64,000 nt of DNA from JAZPYZ01 sp045544455. Lineage in GTDB: Bacteria; Bacillota; Clostridia; Oscillospirales; Acutalibacteraceae. The notes under the pieces are model-generated. The model saw nothing but the letters and a program-made list of their open reading frames with translations. It made no database searches and was not told the origin of the DNA. The stretch spans positions 1 to 64,000 of the forward strand of contig JAZPYZ010000009.1 of assembly GCA_045544455.1 (NCBI GenBank), given 5' to 3'. The position numbers were made by a program, and so were the translations under genes. Shown here in pieces: positions 41,620 through 50,738 of the stretch (positions within the stretch are counted from its first letter, which is position 1; every line of letters begins with the position of its first letter).

Positions 41620-42390
41620 TTAACGCACCTGTACGTCCCCAGCAATCAAGGTATGTCGCGCACCGTCGCGTTCAATTATCAACTGCCCGTTCTCGTCCAG
41701 ATCCACCGCATCGGCGGTGTAAGTACCGCTTGAATCGGTTACGCGTACCGGCCGTCCGATCACGCAGGACCGCCGCCGGCTTTCGGTCAAAAACGCGCGG
41801 TTTTCGGCCTCGCTCAACGCGGTTTCCAGTTCGTTTAACAACGCCGCCAGCAGTTCGCCGCGATCCACCGCCACACCGCACGCATCTTGCACCGTGCCGG
41901 CGATGGGTTTCAACTCGTCCGGGAAATCTACCCGATGAACGTTGATCCCGATTCCAATCACCGCGAAAGCCGGTTGCCCGGTTGTGGGATCGAATTCACC
42001 TTGTGTTAAAATACCCGCGATCTTTCGCCCGTCGATTATCAGATCGTTTACCCATTTGATCTGCACCGATACCGGCGCGACCGATTCGATCGCCCGTGCC
42101 GCGGCCACCGCCGTACACGAGGTCATCAACGGTAACAACGACGAGGACGGCGACCGCCACAGAATACTCACGTATAAGCCGCATCCGGCCGGTGAAAAAA
42201 ACGAACGGCCTTTTTGTCCGTGCCCGTCGGTTTGGGTATCGGCCACGATAACCGTGCCGTGCGGCGCGCCGTCTTTAGCCGCCGCCATAGCGAGCCGATT
42301 GGTGGAGTCGGCGACCGGTAACACCGTCAACGCTCGTCCGAGCGCCCGGGTGCGCAGATGGGATTCGATATGCGCTTTGGTTAAGGACAT
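41620..42390 (-). CDS. birA: Biotin--[acetyl-CoA-carboxylase] ligase, class I
   Basis: This 256-residue enzyme links biotin to carrier proteins. It has the biotinyl-AMP loop as TDGHGQKGRSFFSP in place of the more common GRGRRGR-type sequence, KWVNDLIIDGRKIAGIL, GIGINVH, and the C-terminal SH3-like domain. It lacks the N-terminal DNA-binding domain of BirA repressors, so it should be an enzyme only. The ATG has GAGGCGG upstream. Confidence 0.92.
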   Translation of the reverse strand: MSLTKAHIESHLRTRALGRALTVLPVADSTNRLAMAAAKDGAPHGTVIVADTQTDGHGQKGRSFFSPAGCGLYVSILWRSPSSSLLPLMTSCTAVAAARAIESVAPVSVQIKWVNDLIIDGRKIAGILTQGEFDPTTGQPAFAVIGIGINVHRVDFPDELKPIAGTVQDACGVAVDRGELLAALLNELETALSEAENRAFLTESRRRSCVIGRPVRVTDSSGTYTADAVDLDENGQLIIERDGARHTLIAGDVQVR

Positions 42391-42415
42391 GCCGCCTCAC
42401 CGCCTTTCTCGGTTA

Positions 42416-42445
42416 AGAATAGCATAAAGCCCCGACCGTTGTCAA
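42416..42445 (-). promoter_or_regulatory. Promoter of birA
   Basis: On the minus strand TTGACA (42445-42440) and TATTCT (42421-42416) are 18 bases apart, with TGC directly before the -10 box. Confidence 0.75.
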
Positions 42446-42451
42446 CGAACC

Positions 42452-42496
42452 AAAACGAAACGCCGACAGGCGTGATACCTGTCGGCGTTTCGTTTT
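42452..42496. terminator. Bidirectional terminator between the ABC permease gene and birA
   Basis: A 19-bp stem (AAACGAAACGCCGACAGG and its complement) with a 7-base loop and A/T flanks on both sides. On the minus strand it ends the GntR-ATPase-permease operon just after the permease stop. Confidence 0.93.
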
Positions 42497-42503
42497 GTGG
42501 AGA

Positions 42504-44621
42504 TTAGTATTTGTATACACTGTCGGCTTGATCGATCTTAAAGAAGGCGGGCAGTTCGCCGCTTTCGGCAATCGGTACGCAGAAGGTGATGTAGGTCTCT
42601 TCTTCGTTATCGTAATCGTAATAGTAGAGTGAGATGGACGCAAATGGTTTGGTGACATCCACCGGTTTATCGGCATCGGCTTGCAACCATTCACGCAACG
42701 CCGTACGCGCGTCCTCGTTCAATTCGGTGGTGCTAAACGAGTTTTGATAGGTGTGGATGGCATCGTCTGTCTCTACATAGTAGAGATAGGTTTCAAACCA
42801 TCCGTTGACGTCTCCTTGTGTCGCTTCTTCGCTACACATCAAATCGATGGCTTTGTCGATATCGGCTCGTTCGTTCACCATGTCGATAGCGATCTGCGAG
42901 GTTTGCGGCAACAGGCCGTTGAGTTGGATCGACCACGTGCATTGTTGCGCGCCAACATAGGTGTCGATAAGCAGTTCAACGTTAAACCACGGCACGTATT
43001 CGCCGTTTTCTTTAGCGTACAGCTCGTCATCGTAATAGATGGTTTCACTGTTGCAATACGCATACCATTTTTCAAACCCAATCTCGTTGATCTCTTGTTG
43101 CAATACCTCGTGCAACTTGTCGCTGACGATCGGTTCGTTGCCGTCCCAGAACGACAACCGATAGGTGGTGGGAGTCAACGTGTTTTTCGACGGTTTGGGT
43201 AGGTTCATATACATGTCGCGGAACGCCTCTTGTGATTGCAAGGCATCCATCAGTTGCGCTTGTTGGCTGGCACTTATCAGGATATACCGGTCATAGGTAC
43301 CGGTCCTGGTACGAAATCTCACCCGGACACGGTTGAGATCGCTTTGATAGTACTTGGTAGTACCGCCGTTTTGAATCAAGTCCACCGTATCCGCGAGCGC
43401 CGCCGACAAGGTTTGCTTAACGGCGTTATCTTTAATCTCGACCTCGGTGGTCTTTTGAGACAGATAGCCGTCTTCGGTGTTGAGGATCGCGACCGACGTG
43501 ATCTGGTCGGCGGTCGGGGTGATCTGCAGATTATAGCGGCAGATACCCACTGCAGTCGCGATGATACCGACGTTGATCAGCACTAAAAAGCCCAGTGATG
43601 GAATCGCTTTAAGCAGATTTTTCCATTTGCGGGTGGTGATGAGTTCATACGCAAAATACACCAGTACCGCAATGGCGTAGAAATCGACGAGTAACAGAAC
43701 ATTGTCGGTGTACCACGGATCACCGCAAACCCATGCGGCAATGATAAACCAGCACGGTACCAAACATACCGCTGTGGCCAGGGTTAAGCGATATACCGCT
43801 TGCAATACCCGGTTCGGCGCGGCTTGACCGGCCGATTCGCTTTTGCGACGGATAAACAACACGCAGGCAATCACCGTGTAAACCAACGCTACACCCAGGG
43901 TGTATAAACCGCCCGGCCAAAACGCAAGCGTTTCATCAAGGGCGCCGTCGAGTAACGAAAACATCACACCAAACGGGATATTATACATCGTACCCAAAGG
44001 TGGCAACACGGTGTTGTTCGGGATAATCGGGACAAATTCCACCACGCTCATGGAGATAACGGTCATCAAAATACGCGGCACGAAAATCAACATCAGTGCG
44101 ACCACAACGTTGGTAAAGATGGTGCCGGTAATGGTCATCGCGATGGCTACCGCCGCCGTAATGAACAAAGATGCGGCGAACAGGTTAGCGGTCGATAAAA
44201 CGATGTTCAATACGTCTATCGACATGTGGTCGGCCATCGGAACTACCAGAATCGTCGCGGTGACGGTGGTCACCGCAAACAGACCGATGAGCCAGGTCAC
44301 AATCGCGAGAAAGAACGAGATAAAGAGCGATGCGCGAGTGGTGGGGAGTGCATGGTAAAAGTCGCTGGTGTTCCGCTTATTTAAAAAGGAGAATAGATTC
44401 AAGGTCATCAGCGGCGCCACGACGGTAAAGGTGCCCAACAACGACGGGTTAAAGGTTACAAACGTCATATGAAACACATCGGTTAGATGCTCGATCATCG
44501 AGTTGGTATTGATCAAGAGCAATACGGTGATCAGTTCCAACACCGCGAGGGACAAGAATCCAACCAACCGCAGTTGTTTTAATCCTTCGAGATACAGTTT
44601 CCCGTTAAAGAATCGTTTCAT
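42504..44621 (-). CDS. ABC transporter permease, large (ABC-2-like)
   Basis: This 705-residue membrane protein has an N-terminal set of about six hydrophobic segments with the SFLNKRNTSDFYHALPTTR loop, two more near residues 265-360, and a large hydrophilic region (about 370-700) that is likely outside the membrane. It pairs with the ATPase upstream and the GntR/YtrA-type regulator, an arrangement known from antibiotic or cell-wall stress exporters. Substrate unknown. Confidence 0.82.
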   Translation of the reverse strand: MKRFFNGKLYLEGLKQLRLVGFLSLAVLELITVLLLINTNSMIEHLTDVFHMTFVTFNPSLLGTFTVVAPLMTLNLFSFLNKRNTSDFYHALPTTRASLFISFFLAIVTWLIGLFAVTTVTATILVVPMADHMSIDVLNIVLSTANLFAASLFITAAVAIAMTITGTIFTNVVVALMLIFVPRILMTVISMSVVEFVPIIPNNTVLPPLGTMYNIPFGVMFSLLDGALDETLAFWPGGLYTLGVALVYTVIACVLFIRRKSESAGQAAPNRVLQAVYRLTLATAVCLVPCWFIIAAWVCGDPWYTDNVLLLVDFYAIAVLVYFAYELITTRKWKNLLKAIPSLGFLVLINVGIIATAVGICRYNLQITPTADQITSVAILNTEDGYLSQKTTEVEIKDNAVKQTLSAALADTVDLIQNGGTTKYYQSDLNRVRVRFRTRTGTYDRYILISASQQAQLMDALQSQEAFRDMYMNLPKPSKNTLTPTTYRLSFWDGNEPIVSDKLHEVLQQEINEIGFEKWYAYCNSETIYYDDELYAKENGEYVPWFNVELLIDTYVGAQQCTWSIQLNGLLPQTSQIAIDMVNERADIDKAIDLMCSEEATQGDVNGWFETYLYYVETDDAIHTYQNSFSTTELNEDARTALREWLQADADKPVDVTKPFASISLYYYDYDNEEETYITFCVPIAESGELPAFFKIDQADSVYKY

Positions 44622-45523
44622 TTCGCCACCTCCGACATGTCAAATACATAGCCGATCGCTTCCATTTCGTAGGTAAAGACTTCTTCGAGGGTAAGCGGCA
44701 ACACGTCCAACAACAACGGCATCATCGCCTGTAGTCGTGCAACCGTCGCGTCGCGGTTTCCGCGCACGATCATGGTCACAACCGAACCGCGTTTTTGATA
44801 TTGCAGTACGTCCAATCCTTCGAATTTTTGGCGATCCATGTCTGTGGCAAAAGCGGCTTGGATTTTAAATAGATTGGTTTTGAGATTTTGCACGTCGCTT
44901 TGTAGCACGATCCCGCCTTGATGCAGTAACGCCAACTGGTCGCACGTGTCCTCGAGTTCCCGCAACGAGTGGGACGTAATGATAGCGGTGGCTTGCCGTT
45001 GCGCGACGTCGTCACAGATCAGTTGTTTCACGAGTTGTCGCATCACCGGATCGAGTCCGTCAAACGTTTCGTCGAAGAAAATATAGTCCGGCCGACACGC
45101 AAGCGACAGGATGGTGGCCGCCTGGCGGCGCATCCCTTTTGAGAAATTGTGAATCGGTTTGGCTGGATCCAGCCGGAACAAACCGGTCAACATTTTGAAA
45201 AAACCCCGATCAAACTGCGGATACGAAGCCGCATACAGATCCGCCATGCGGTTCATGGTCGCGCCTTGTAAAAAGTATAATTCATCCGGCACGTAGGCGA
45301 TCCGCGCTTTCATCGCCGGATTTTCATACACCGGTTGATCGTCAATGGTAACGGTACCGCCGTCGGCTTTATATACGCCGGCAATCAGCCGTAAGAAGGT
45401 GGATTTACCCGCCCCGTTTGAGCCGACCATGCCATAAATGCAACCGCGCGGAATCTCGCACGACAAATGGTCGAGTGCGCGAAAATCGCCGAACTTTTTG
45501 GAAATGTCGGTTGCTTTGATCAT
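44618..45523 (-). CDS. ABC transporter ATPase
   Basis: This 301-residue ATPase has Walker A (GSNGAGKST), a signature of the form NFSKGMRRQAAT in place of LSGGQ, Walker B FFDETFDGLDP and the switch histidine in ITSHSLREL, followed by a C-terminal extension. The signature resembles YtrB/EcsA-type ATPases. Its start overlaps the GntR stop and its end overlaps the permease start, so all three are coupled. Confidence 0.9.
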   Translation of the reverse strand: MIKATDISKKFGDFRALDHLSCEIPRGCIYGMVGSNGAGKSTFLRLIAGVYKADGGTVTIDDQPVYENPAMKARIAYVPDELYFLQGATMNRMADLYAASYPQFDRGFFKMLTGLFRLDPAKPIHNFSKGMRRQAATILSLACRPDYIFFDETFDGLDPVMRQLVKQLICDDVAQRQATAIITSHSLRELEDTCDQLALLHQGGIVLQSDVQNLKTNLFKIQAAFATDMDRQKFEGLDVLQYQKRGSVVTMIVRGNRDATVARLQAMMPLLLDVLPLTLEEVFTYEMEAIGYVFDMSEVAK

Positions 45524-45909
45524 ATCTGTTCCTCCTTTTGGTTGACCGCGGTATATACCTGTTCGATCAACGCCATAATTTCTTGCCGATCAACACCGGC
45601 AACTGCTAATTCCTTTACGGCCTTTTCTACGTCGGTCAACCGTTCTCGCCGAACACGGGTGACAATCTCCGCCGCGTCCGGCGCGATAAAACACCCTTTT
45701 CCCGGTACCGAACACACCAATCCGCGCGCACCCAGTTCGGCATACGCTTTTTGAATGGTGTTGGGGTTGATACGCAACTCCACCGACAAAGCCCGCACCG
45801 ACGGCATCTCGTCGCCAGCCTTAACTACGCCCACCAAAATAAAGTGTTCGAGTTGACGGATAATTTGTTGATAGATCGGTTGTCGCGACAAAGGATCAAT
45901 CATAAACAA
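45520..45909 (-). CDS. GntR-family regulator, YtrA type
   Basis: The 129-residue protein has the short form with a winged helix only (QPIYQQIIRQLEHFILVGVV and NTIQKAYAELGARGLVCSVPGKG) and a C-terminal dimerisation helix, typical for the YtrA subfamily, which controls ABC exporters. TTG 45909 fits the GGAGG spacing best; ATG 45903 is possible. It should repress its own operon through the inverted repeat at the promoter. Confidence 0.88.
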   Translation of the reverse strand: MFMIDPLSRQPIYQQIIRQLEHFILVGVVKAGDEMPSVRALSVELRINPNTIQKAYAELGARGLVCSVPGKGCFIAPDAAEIVTRVRRERLTDVEKAVKELAVAGVDRQEIMALIEQVYTAVNQKEEQI

Positions 45910-45932
45910 GATGGTTCAAGCCTCCTTGTACT

Positions 45933-45959
45933 AACTGTATTAGTTCGAGTAGTACAGTT
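45933..45959. promoter_or_regulatory. Probable GntR operator
   Basis: AACTGTATTA and TAGTACAGTT form an inverted repeat (9 of 10 positions) with a 7-base spacer, covering the predicted transcription start on the minus strand, immediately downstream of the -10 box. This placement fits a repressor site for the neighbouring YtrA-type protein. Confidence 0.7.
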
Positions 45960-45961
45960 GC

Positions 45962-45990
45962 AGTATACCATCCGTTATCTTGGTTGTCAA
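45962..45990 (-). promoter_or_regulatory. Promoter of the GntR-ABC operon
   Basis: On the minus strand a perfect TTGACA (45990-45985) and TATACT (45967-45962) are 17 bases apart, with TGG before the -10 box. Confidence 0.88.
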
Positions 45991-46038
45991 GAGGGGGTGG
46001 AAAAATTTTAAATTTTTTTAAAATGCGACGCGAACCGA

Positions 46039-46067
46039 TTGAAAAGCGGTAAAAAGTTTGGTATAGT
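46039..46067 (+). promoter_or_regulatory. Promoter of the two-span membrane protein gene
   Basis: TTGAAA (46039-46044) and TATAGT (46062-46067) are 17 bases apart, with TTGG before the -10 box. Confidence 0.78.
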
Positions 46068-46120
46068 AAGGGTAATCGAGCCGTACGCGGTTTCGGTTGA
46101 CAGAGAGGAAGTGCCAAAAG

Positions 46121-46654
46121 ATGGATTTTTTCACCGAACAAATTGTGAAAAAGAAAAAAGGCGTATTGGAATGGTTGATTCTGATCGCGACTTTGCTCGG
46201 GGCGATCGCGATTTTATATCTCGCATTGATGATCCGATTCTTGTTTTTGTTTATTTTGCTCGGCGTGGGGTTTGCGATGTGGTACATCGTGAATTCGCAA
46301 AACGTCGAGTTTGAATATTGTGTTACCAACGGCGATATCGATATCGATCAGATCGTCGGTCAACGTCGTCGCAAACGCATTGTGTCGGTCAAAGGTAAGA
46401 AACTGCAGGCGATTGCACCGTTTACACCCGATTGTCTGTCCGGAAAAAAGGTGGATCGGTTTGTGATGGCTGCCCCGGCACTGCATGCCGCCGGCAACTG
46501 GTATTTTACCTATACCAGTAAAAAAAGCGGATTCACCGCGGTGGTATTTCAACCCAACGACAAGGTGTTGCGGTACATCTATCGCGGCCTGCCGCGACTC
46601 GCGCAACTGGATATGGAAAAGGCCGGCTACCAACCGACTACAGAGCAAGATTGA
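46121..46654 (+). CDS. Two-span membrane protein of unknown function
   Basis: This 177-residue protein starts MDFFTEQIVKKKKG, has two adjacent hydrophobic segments (about 19-61) and a soluble C-terminal domain of about 110 residues (EFEYCVTNGDIDIDQIVG). It resembles small Clostridia proteins of the DUF6106 type as far as I recall; this is not certain. ATG 46121 is chosen for its AGAGGA site and hydrophobic start. A terminator follows immediately. Confidence 0.75.
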   Translation: MDFFTEQIVKKKKGVLEWLILIATLLGAIAILYLALMIRFLFLFILLGVGFAMWYIVNSQNVEFEYCVTNGDIDIDQIVGQRRRKRIVSVKGKKLQAIAPFTPDCLSGKKVDRFVMAAPALHAAGNWYFTYTSKKSGFTAVVFQPNDKVLRYIYRGLPRLAQLDMEKAGYQPTTEQD

Positions 46655-46658
46655 TGCC

Positions 46659-46684
46659 AAAAGCCGCCATCGGGCGGCTTTTTT
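46659..46684 (+). terminator. Intrinsic terminator before the NAD(P)HX repair gene
   Basis: AAAAGCCGCC pairs with GGCGGCTTTT around ATCG, followed by further T. The next ribosome site begins only a few bases later, so any message for the next gene must read through or start inside the stem. Confidence 0.88.
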
Positions 46685-46698
46685 AGAGGAGACGTGTT

Positions 46699-48228
46699 AT
46701 GATGATACTCACCGTTGAAGAAATGCGTCGCGCCGAAGCGGTCGCGATGGAATCGGGTATTTCCGCAAGCGCGTTGATGGAAAACGCCGGCATAGCCGCC
46801 GCCGACCTGATCGCCGATCGGTTTGCGGTAAAAGAACTCCATACCGTGGTGTTGGTCGGAAAAGGCAACAACGGCGGCGACGGATTGGTGGTTGCGCGAG
46901 AACTTCATAAGCAGGGTGCGCCGGTGACGGTGATTCTCGTCGGGGCCGAACCGGACGTCAGTCCGGCGTCTGAGAAATTCGCCGAACTGGCCGAATTGCC
47001 GGTCGAACTGTTGCGGTTTACCGATGAGATGTATCTGTCACTCGATACGGTACGTCATGCCGGTTTGTTGATCGATGCGGTGTTTGGCATCGGTTTTCAT
47101 GGCGACGTGCCGGAAGAATGGCATCGTTTGTTTGATCTGGCCAATGCACGCACCTGTCCGCTGGTGGCGCTGGATGTACCCAGCGGTTTAAACGCCGATA
47201 CCGGTGAACGCGCGCCTCACGGACTCAACGCCGATCTCACCATTACCTTTGCGGCCGGCAAACCCGCGTTTGACGGGGCCAATATGTCGTCCGGCGAAGT
47301 GGTGGTCGTGGATATCGGTATCACCGATGCGGTGCTCGTCCAGGTATCTCGTCGCGCGCAAACCGTTACGATCAATATGATCAAACCGCATTTTTCTCCA
47401 CGCGATCCCGAAAGTCACAAAGGGGATTTCGGGCGGTTGTTGTCGGTGTGCGGCAGTTATCGTATGCCCGGCGCGGCGGTGCTCGCCGCCAAAGCGGCAT
47501 TGCGCAGTGGGGTAGGGTTGTGTGTGGCCGCGATGCCGCAATCGGCCTATCCGCTGGTGGCTGCCCACCTGACCGAACCGATTTTTGTTCCTTTGCCCGA
47601 AACCGGGGAAGGGACGGTCGCCAAAAATGCGCGGTCGATTCTGCGTGAACAAGCGGCCAAAGCGGATGCTTTATTAATCGGGTGTGGACTCGGACGCGGC
47701 GACGCGGTCGAAAGTATCGTACTGGATCTGCTCGACCAAGCCACCTGCCCGGTGGTGTTGGATGCCGATGGCATAAACGCGATCGCGGCGCATATAGATA
47801 GACTGAAAACAGTCAAAGTTCCGTTGGTGATCACACCGCACCCGGCCGAAATGGCGCGTCTTTGCGGCCTTACGGTCGAGCAGGTGCAAGCCGATCGCAT
47901 CGGGGTGGCGCGTCGCTTTTCCGATGAATACGGCGTTACGGTGGTGCTCAAAGGGCATCGCACCATCATCACCGCGCCGCACGTCGGGTTGTATGAGAAC
48001 TCCACCGGTAATGCCGGTATGGCGACAGGCGGTAGCGGCGACGTGCTTGCCGGGATGATCGCGTCCTTTATCGCACAAGATATGGACGTTGTTACCGCCG
48101 CGTTGTGTGGGGTATACCTGCACGGTGCCGCCGGTGACCATGCCGCGTCCGAGCTTTCACAACATGCGATGTTACCCTCCGACATCATCGACGCCTTGGG
48201 CGGACTGTTTCGAATCTTAGAGAAATAG
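46699..48228 (+). CDS. nnr: Bifunctional NAD(P)HX epimerase/dehydratase
   Basis: This 509-residue protein joins an N-terminal YjeF epimerase domain (about 1-210; VGKGNNGGDGLVVARELHKQG) to a C-terminal ribokinase-like dehydratase (about 225-509; GDFGRLLSVCGSYRMPGAAVL, TPHPAEMARL, and GNAGMATGGSGDVLAG with the catalytic Asp). It repairs hydrated NADH and NADPH using ADP. The ATG has AGGAG upstream; a second ATG follows directly at 46702. Confidence 0.94.
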   Translation: MMILTVEEMRRAEAVAMESGISASALMENAGIAAADLIADRFAVKELHTVVLVGKGNNGGDGLVVARELHKQGAPVTVILVGAEPDVSPASEKFAELAELPVELLRFTDEMYLSLDTVRHAGLLIDAVFGIGFHGDVPEEWHRLFDLANARTCPLVALDVPSGLNADTGERAPHGLNADLTITFAAGKPAFDGANMSSGEVVVVDIGITDAVLVQVSRRAQTVTINMIKPHFSPRDPESHKGDFGRLLSVCGSYRMPGAAVLAAKAALRSGVGLCVAAMPQSAYPLVAAHLTEPIFVPLPETGEGTVAKNARSILREQAAKADALLIGCGLGRGDAVESIVLDLLDQATCPVVLDADGINAIAAHIDRLKTVKVPLVITPHPAEMARLCGLTVEQVQADRIGVARRFSDEYGVTVVLKGHRTIITAPHVGLYENSTGNAGMATGGSGDVLAGMIASFIAQDMDVVTAALCGVYLHGAAGDHAASELSQHAMLPSDIIDALGGLFRILEK

Positions 48229-48242
48229 AGGTCGATGTCGGT

Positions 48243-48746
48243 ATGCGTAAAGTGGTCTGGTTGTTGGTGTGTTTTGGCGTGTTGCTGACCGGTTGTGCTG
48301 CACACAAAGCCGCACCGCCGGCCGCCGTCCACTTTACCTGTGATGCCCATATACGGTATCAAGATCTCGAACTGAAAGCGCAACTAACCCGTGCCGATAC
48401 CGGTGCGTTAAGTGTCGCCATCACCTATCCGGCCACGCTTGAGGATTTGAAAATGGTGTGGAACGGGAACGAAGTCAAGGTCGAGATGTACGGGGTTTCG
48501 TTTGATCTCGATCCGGACAGTTTGCCGGTCAGTGGACTGGGGCGCGGCCTGCTCGATGCCTTGGATGCGATTGCGATATCGGACGACTCACCCGATATCA
48601 CCGACGAGGGTGCCACCGTCAAAGGTCAGGGCGAAAATGGCGAATTCACACTGGTCACCGATCCCGAAACCGGCCATCTGTTATCGCTAACGATTCCCGA
48701 TATTCCTCTCAAGGTCACCTTCTCGAATTTTCAACTAACCACATAA
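48243..48746 (+). CDS. Predicted lipoprotein of unknown function
   Basis: The 167-residue product has a signal peptide with lipobox LTGC (Cys18), so it should be anchored to the outer face of the membrane after cleavage. The mature part is rich in beta-prone sequence (DLELKAQLTRADTGALSVAI and LSLTIPDIPLKVTF), vaguely like the LolA/LppX lipid-carrier fold, but there is no clear family match. It lies 14 bases after nnr with no terminator between. Confidence 0.78.
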   Translation: MRKVVWLLVCFGVLLTGCAAHKAAPPAAVHFTCDAHIRYQDLELKAQLTRADTGALSVAITYPATLEDLKMVWNGNEVKVEMYGVSFDLDPDSLPVSGLGRGLLDALDAIAISDDSPDITDEGATVKGQGENGEFTLVTDPETGHLLSLTIPDIPLKVTFSNFQLTT

Positions 48747-48786
48747 AAAAAGGAACGCACCGCTTAAGCGATGCGTTCCTTTTTTA
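48745..48786. terminator. Bidirectional terminator, lipoprotein/FAD oxidoreductase
   Basis: A 14-bp stem (AAAAAAGGAACGCA with its complement) plus an inner self-complementary CGCTTAAGCG; A and T runs flank both sides. It serves both convergent genes. Confidence 0.92.
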
Positions 48787-48793
48787 TGTTTGG

Positions 48794-50611
48794 TTATCGT
48801 ACTTCAAACGAGAAGATATGCGCTTGTGCGCTGCCGTAGGTGGTCCACAACGATTCGGAGAAATAGGTACCCAGCGGTACCAAGCGGATCGCGGTGGTGC
48901 TCACCGACAACGGTTCGCGGATAAATCGTTGATGGTTATCGTGGGTTTCGTACACGGTTTCCCATTCGCCGGCATCGTTCAACGCTTCCACTTTAAAGGA
49001 TTTCAACATGCATTTCGGGAACCCAAACGAGGTGCGGTTGTAATCCAACCGGCGGAACAACGTGGTCGAGATGTTCAACGCATCGGGGTTACCTTCGGTG
49101 TATTCGCGATCGAGGTCGCTGTCCACCACCAATCGGAAATCGTGAATAGCGGTCTTTTCCGGGAAAGTATAGGTGATGGCGCGGTCCACGATGCCCCAAT
49201 AGCCGTTATCGTTACCCCAGATTTTACGGTCGGTACCGTTGATCAGCGCGGACGCATCGCCCCATACCGCCGACAAGGTATCCGGCGTACACAACGGCGA
49301 GATCGGCCGTTTAATACCCGGCAAGAAGCAATCGTCTTCCATCAATTGATTTTGCAGGTCGGTGATACCGGTTTTGCCAAGTTCGCGTACCGAAATGCCG
49401 CGCGCTACCGCCATCGCCGCCGCCGTACCGGCCGCTTGGCCCAGTACGCCGCAAGTACCCATAACGCGAGTCGTTGCAAACGCCAAGTGCGAGGCGCTGA
49501 TGTTACGGCCGGCAAACATCAGGTTATCGACGTTTTTGGAATACAGGCAACGCAACGGAATACCGTACGGTTCGGTCAAGCGTTTTTTCTGCAGATGGCC
49601 TTCGCCTTTGCCGGTCATCGCAAAACCGCCCGGCAGATGGTTATCGATCTGCCAACCGCCATACGCTACTTCGTCGTCAAACTGACGGCCGCTTTCCACG
49701 TCGGTTTGGGTTAACACGTAGTCCCCGACGTAGCGGCGGCTTTCACGTTTACCCGGCAAAAAGCCGATGAAATCGAGTTCCCAGTTTTCCGCGCCGTGAT
49801 CGCCGTGGTTTTTCATGTGATCCCACACACCAAACGCGATCTTCAACAGTTCATCACGCACCTCTTCGGTGTCGTGGATCGAATCCACTTCGCCGCCCAG
49901 TTCGATCCAATAGAAGTTGGTGTTGATCTTATCCAAACAATCGTGCGGTTTGTTTTTCATGTCTTCGTCGGTGGTGAATTTATAAGCCCATTCCGGTGGC
50001 GTAAAGGGGCACGCATGATCGGTTTCGTGCGCTTGGATCATCAAGCTCATACCCATCGTTTTGCGGTCGGCTTCATCCAATCCCCACGCTTCGTTAAAGG
50101 TCTCTTTCGCTTCGCGCCCGACCATGTATTCGGCATCGCTCAGTTCCGCCAAAATGCTGTCGCCCGAGCAGTCGATAAAGATATCGGCTTCCACCGTCTG
50201 CCAGGTATAGGTAGTCAGTTGGAACCCCGTCACGCTGCGGATTTGTCCGTCTTTCACGTCGGCCGCACAGCACGCGCAGTTAAGCATCAGTTCGATGTTT
50301 TCTTCAAACTTCACCTTTTCGTACAAGATCGAATCCCAGATCGAGAAATTACGCGTCGGGTTACGATACATGTTTTCCAGCAGGATCTCTTCCATGATAC
50401 CGGTTTCCTGCAGGTTGCGTACCCGGCTACCGGCACCCGACACCCACATCCGAATCTCACTCGACGCATTACCGCCCAGCATCGGACGATCCTGCATCAA
50501 TACGACTTTCGCACCGGTACGTGCCGCCGAGATCGCCGCACAAATACCGGCCATACCGCCGCCCACGACGCACACGTCGGTGCGACGACTCTTTTTCATC
50601 AGTTCACCCAT
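48794..50611 (-). CDS. FAD-dependent oxidoreductase (PF12831-type)
   Basis: This 605-residue protein has the N-terminal FAD Rossmann motif (VCVVGGGMAGICAA, residues 13-26), the LGGNASSEIRMWVSGAG segment, and a second flavin block (FAGRNISASHLAFATTRVMG). The last 120 residues look like a carbohydrate-binding beta-sandwich. There is no signal peptide. Relatives occur in sugar-degradation loci and the substrate is unknown; oxidation of a sugar is an inference. ATG 50611 has AGGAGG ahead. It is divergent from an AraC-type regulator. Confidence 0.85.
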   Translation of the reverse strand: MGELMKKSRRTDVCVVGGGMAGICAAISAARTGAKVVLMQDRPMLGGNASSEIRMWVSGAGSRVRNLQETGIMEEILLENMYRNPTRNFSIWDSILYEKVKFEENIELMLNCACCAADVKDGQIRSVTGFQLTTYTWQTVEADIFIDCSGDSILAELSDAEYMVGREAKETFNEAWGLDEADRKTMGMSLMIQAHETDHACPFTPPEWAYKFTTDEDMKNKPHDCLDKINTNFYWIELGGEVDSIHDTEEVRDELLKIAFGVWDHMKNHGDHGAENWELDFIGFLPGKRESRRYVGDYVLTQTDVESGRQFDDEVAYGGWQIDNHLPGGFAMTGKGEGHLQKKRLTEPYGIPLRCLYSKNVDNLMFAGRNISASHLAFATTRVMGTCGVLGQAAGTAAAMAVARGISVRELGKTGITDLQNQLMEDDCFLPGIKRPISPLCTPDTLSAVWGDASALINGTDRKIWGNDNGYWGIVDRAITYTFPEKTAIHDFRLVVDSDLDREYTEGNPDALNISTTLFRRLDYNRTSFGFPKCMLKSFKVEALNDAGEWETVYETHDNHQRFIREPLSVSTTAIRLVPLGTYFSESLWTTYGSAQAHIFSFEVR

Positions 50612-50685
50612 GTTGATTTCCTCCTGTTGACATTTCTTAAAAAGTATTCTAAGATAAGTGTAACGGTTAAAAAACAAAAAATATA

Positions 50686-50720
50686 TCGATGTTGTGATAA
50701 AAGATTTCGATTTTGTGATA
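50686..50720. promoter_or_regulatory. Two direct repeats 21 bp apart, probable AraC-type sites
   Basis: TCGATGTTGTGATA (50686-50699) and TCGATTTTGTGATA (50707-50720) match at 13 of 14 positions and start 21 bases apart, two helical turns. Such same-face direct repeats are typical of AraC-family binding. They sit between the FAD gene and the regulator and nearest to the latter. Confidence 0.7.
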
Positions 50721-50738
50721 TTCCAGGAGGTGCCGGTC

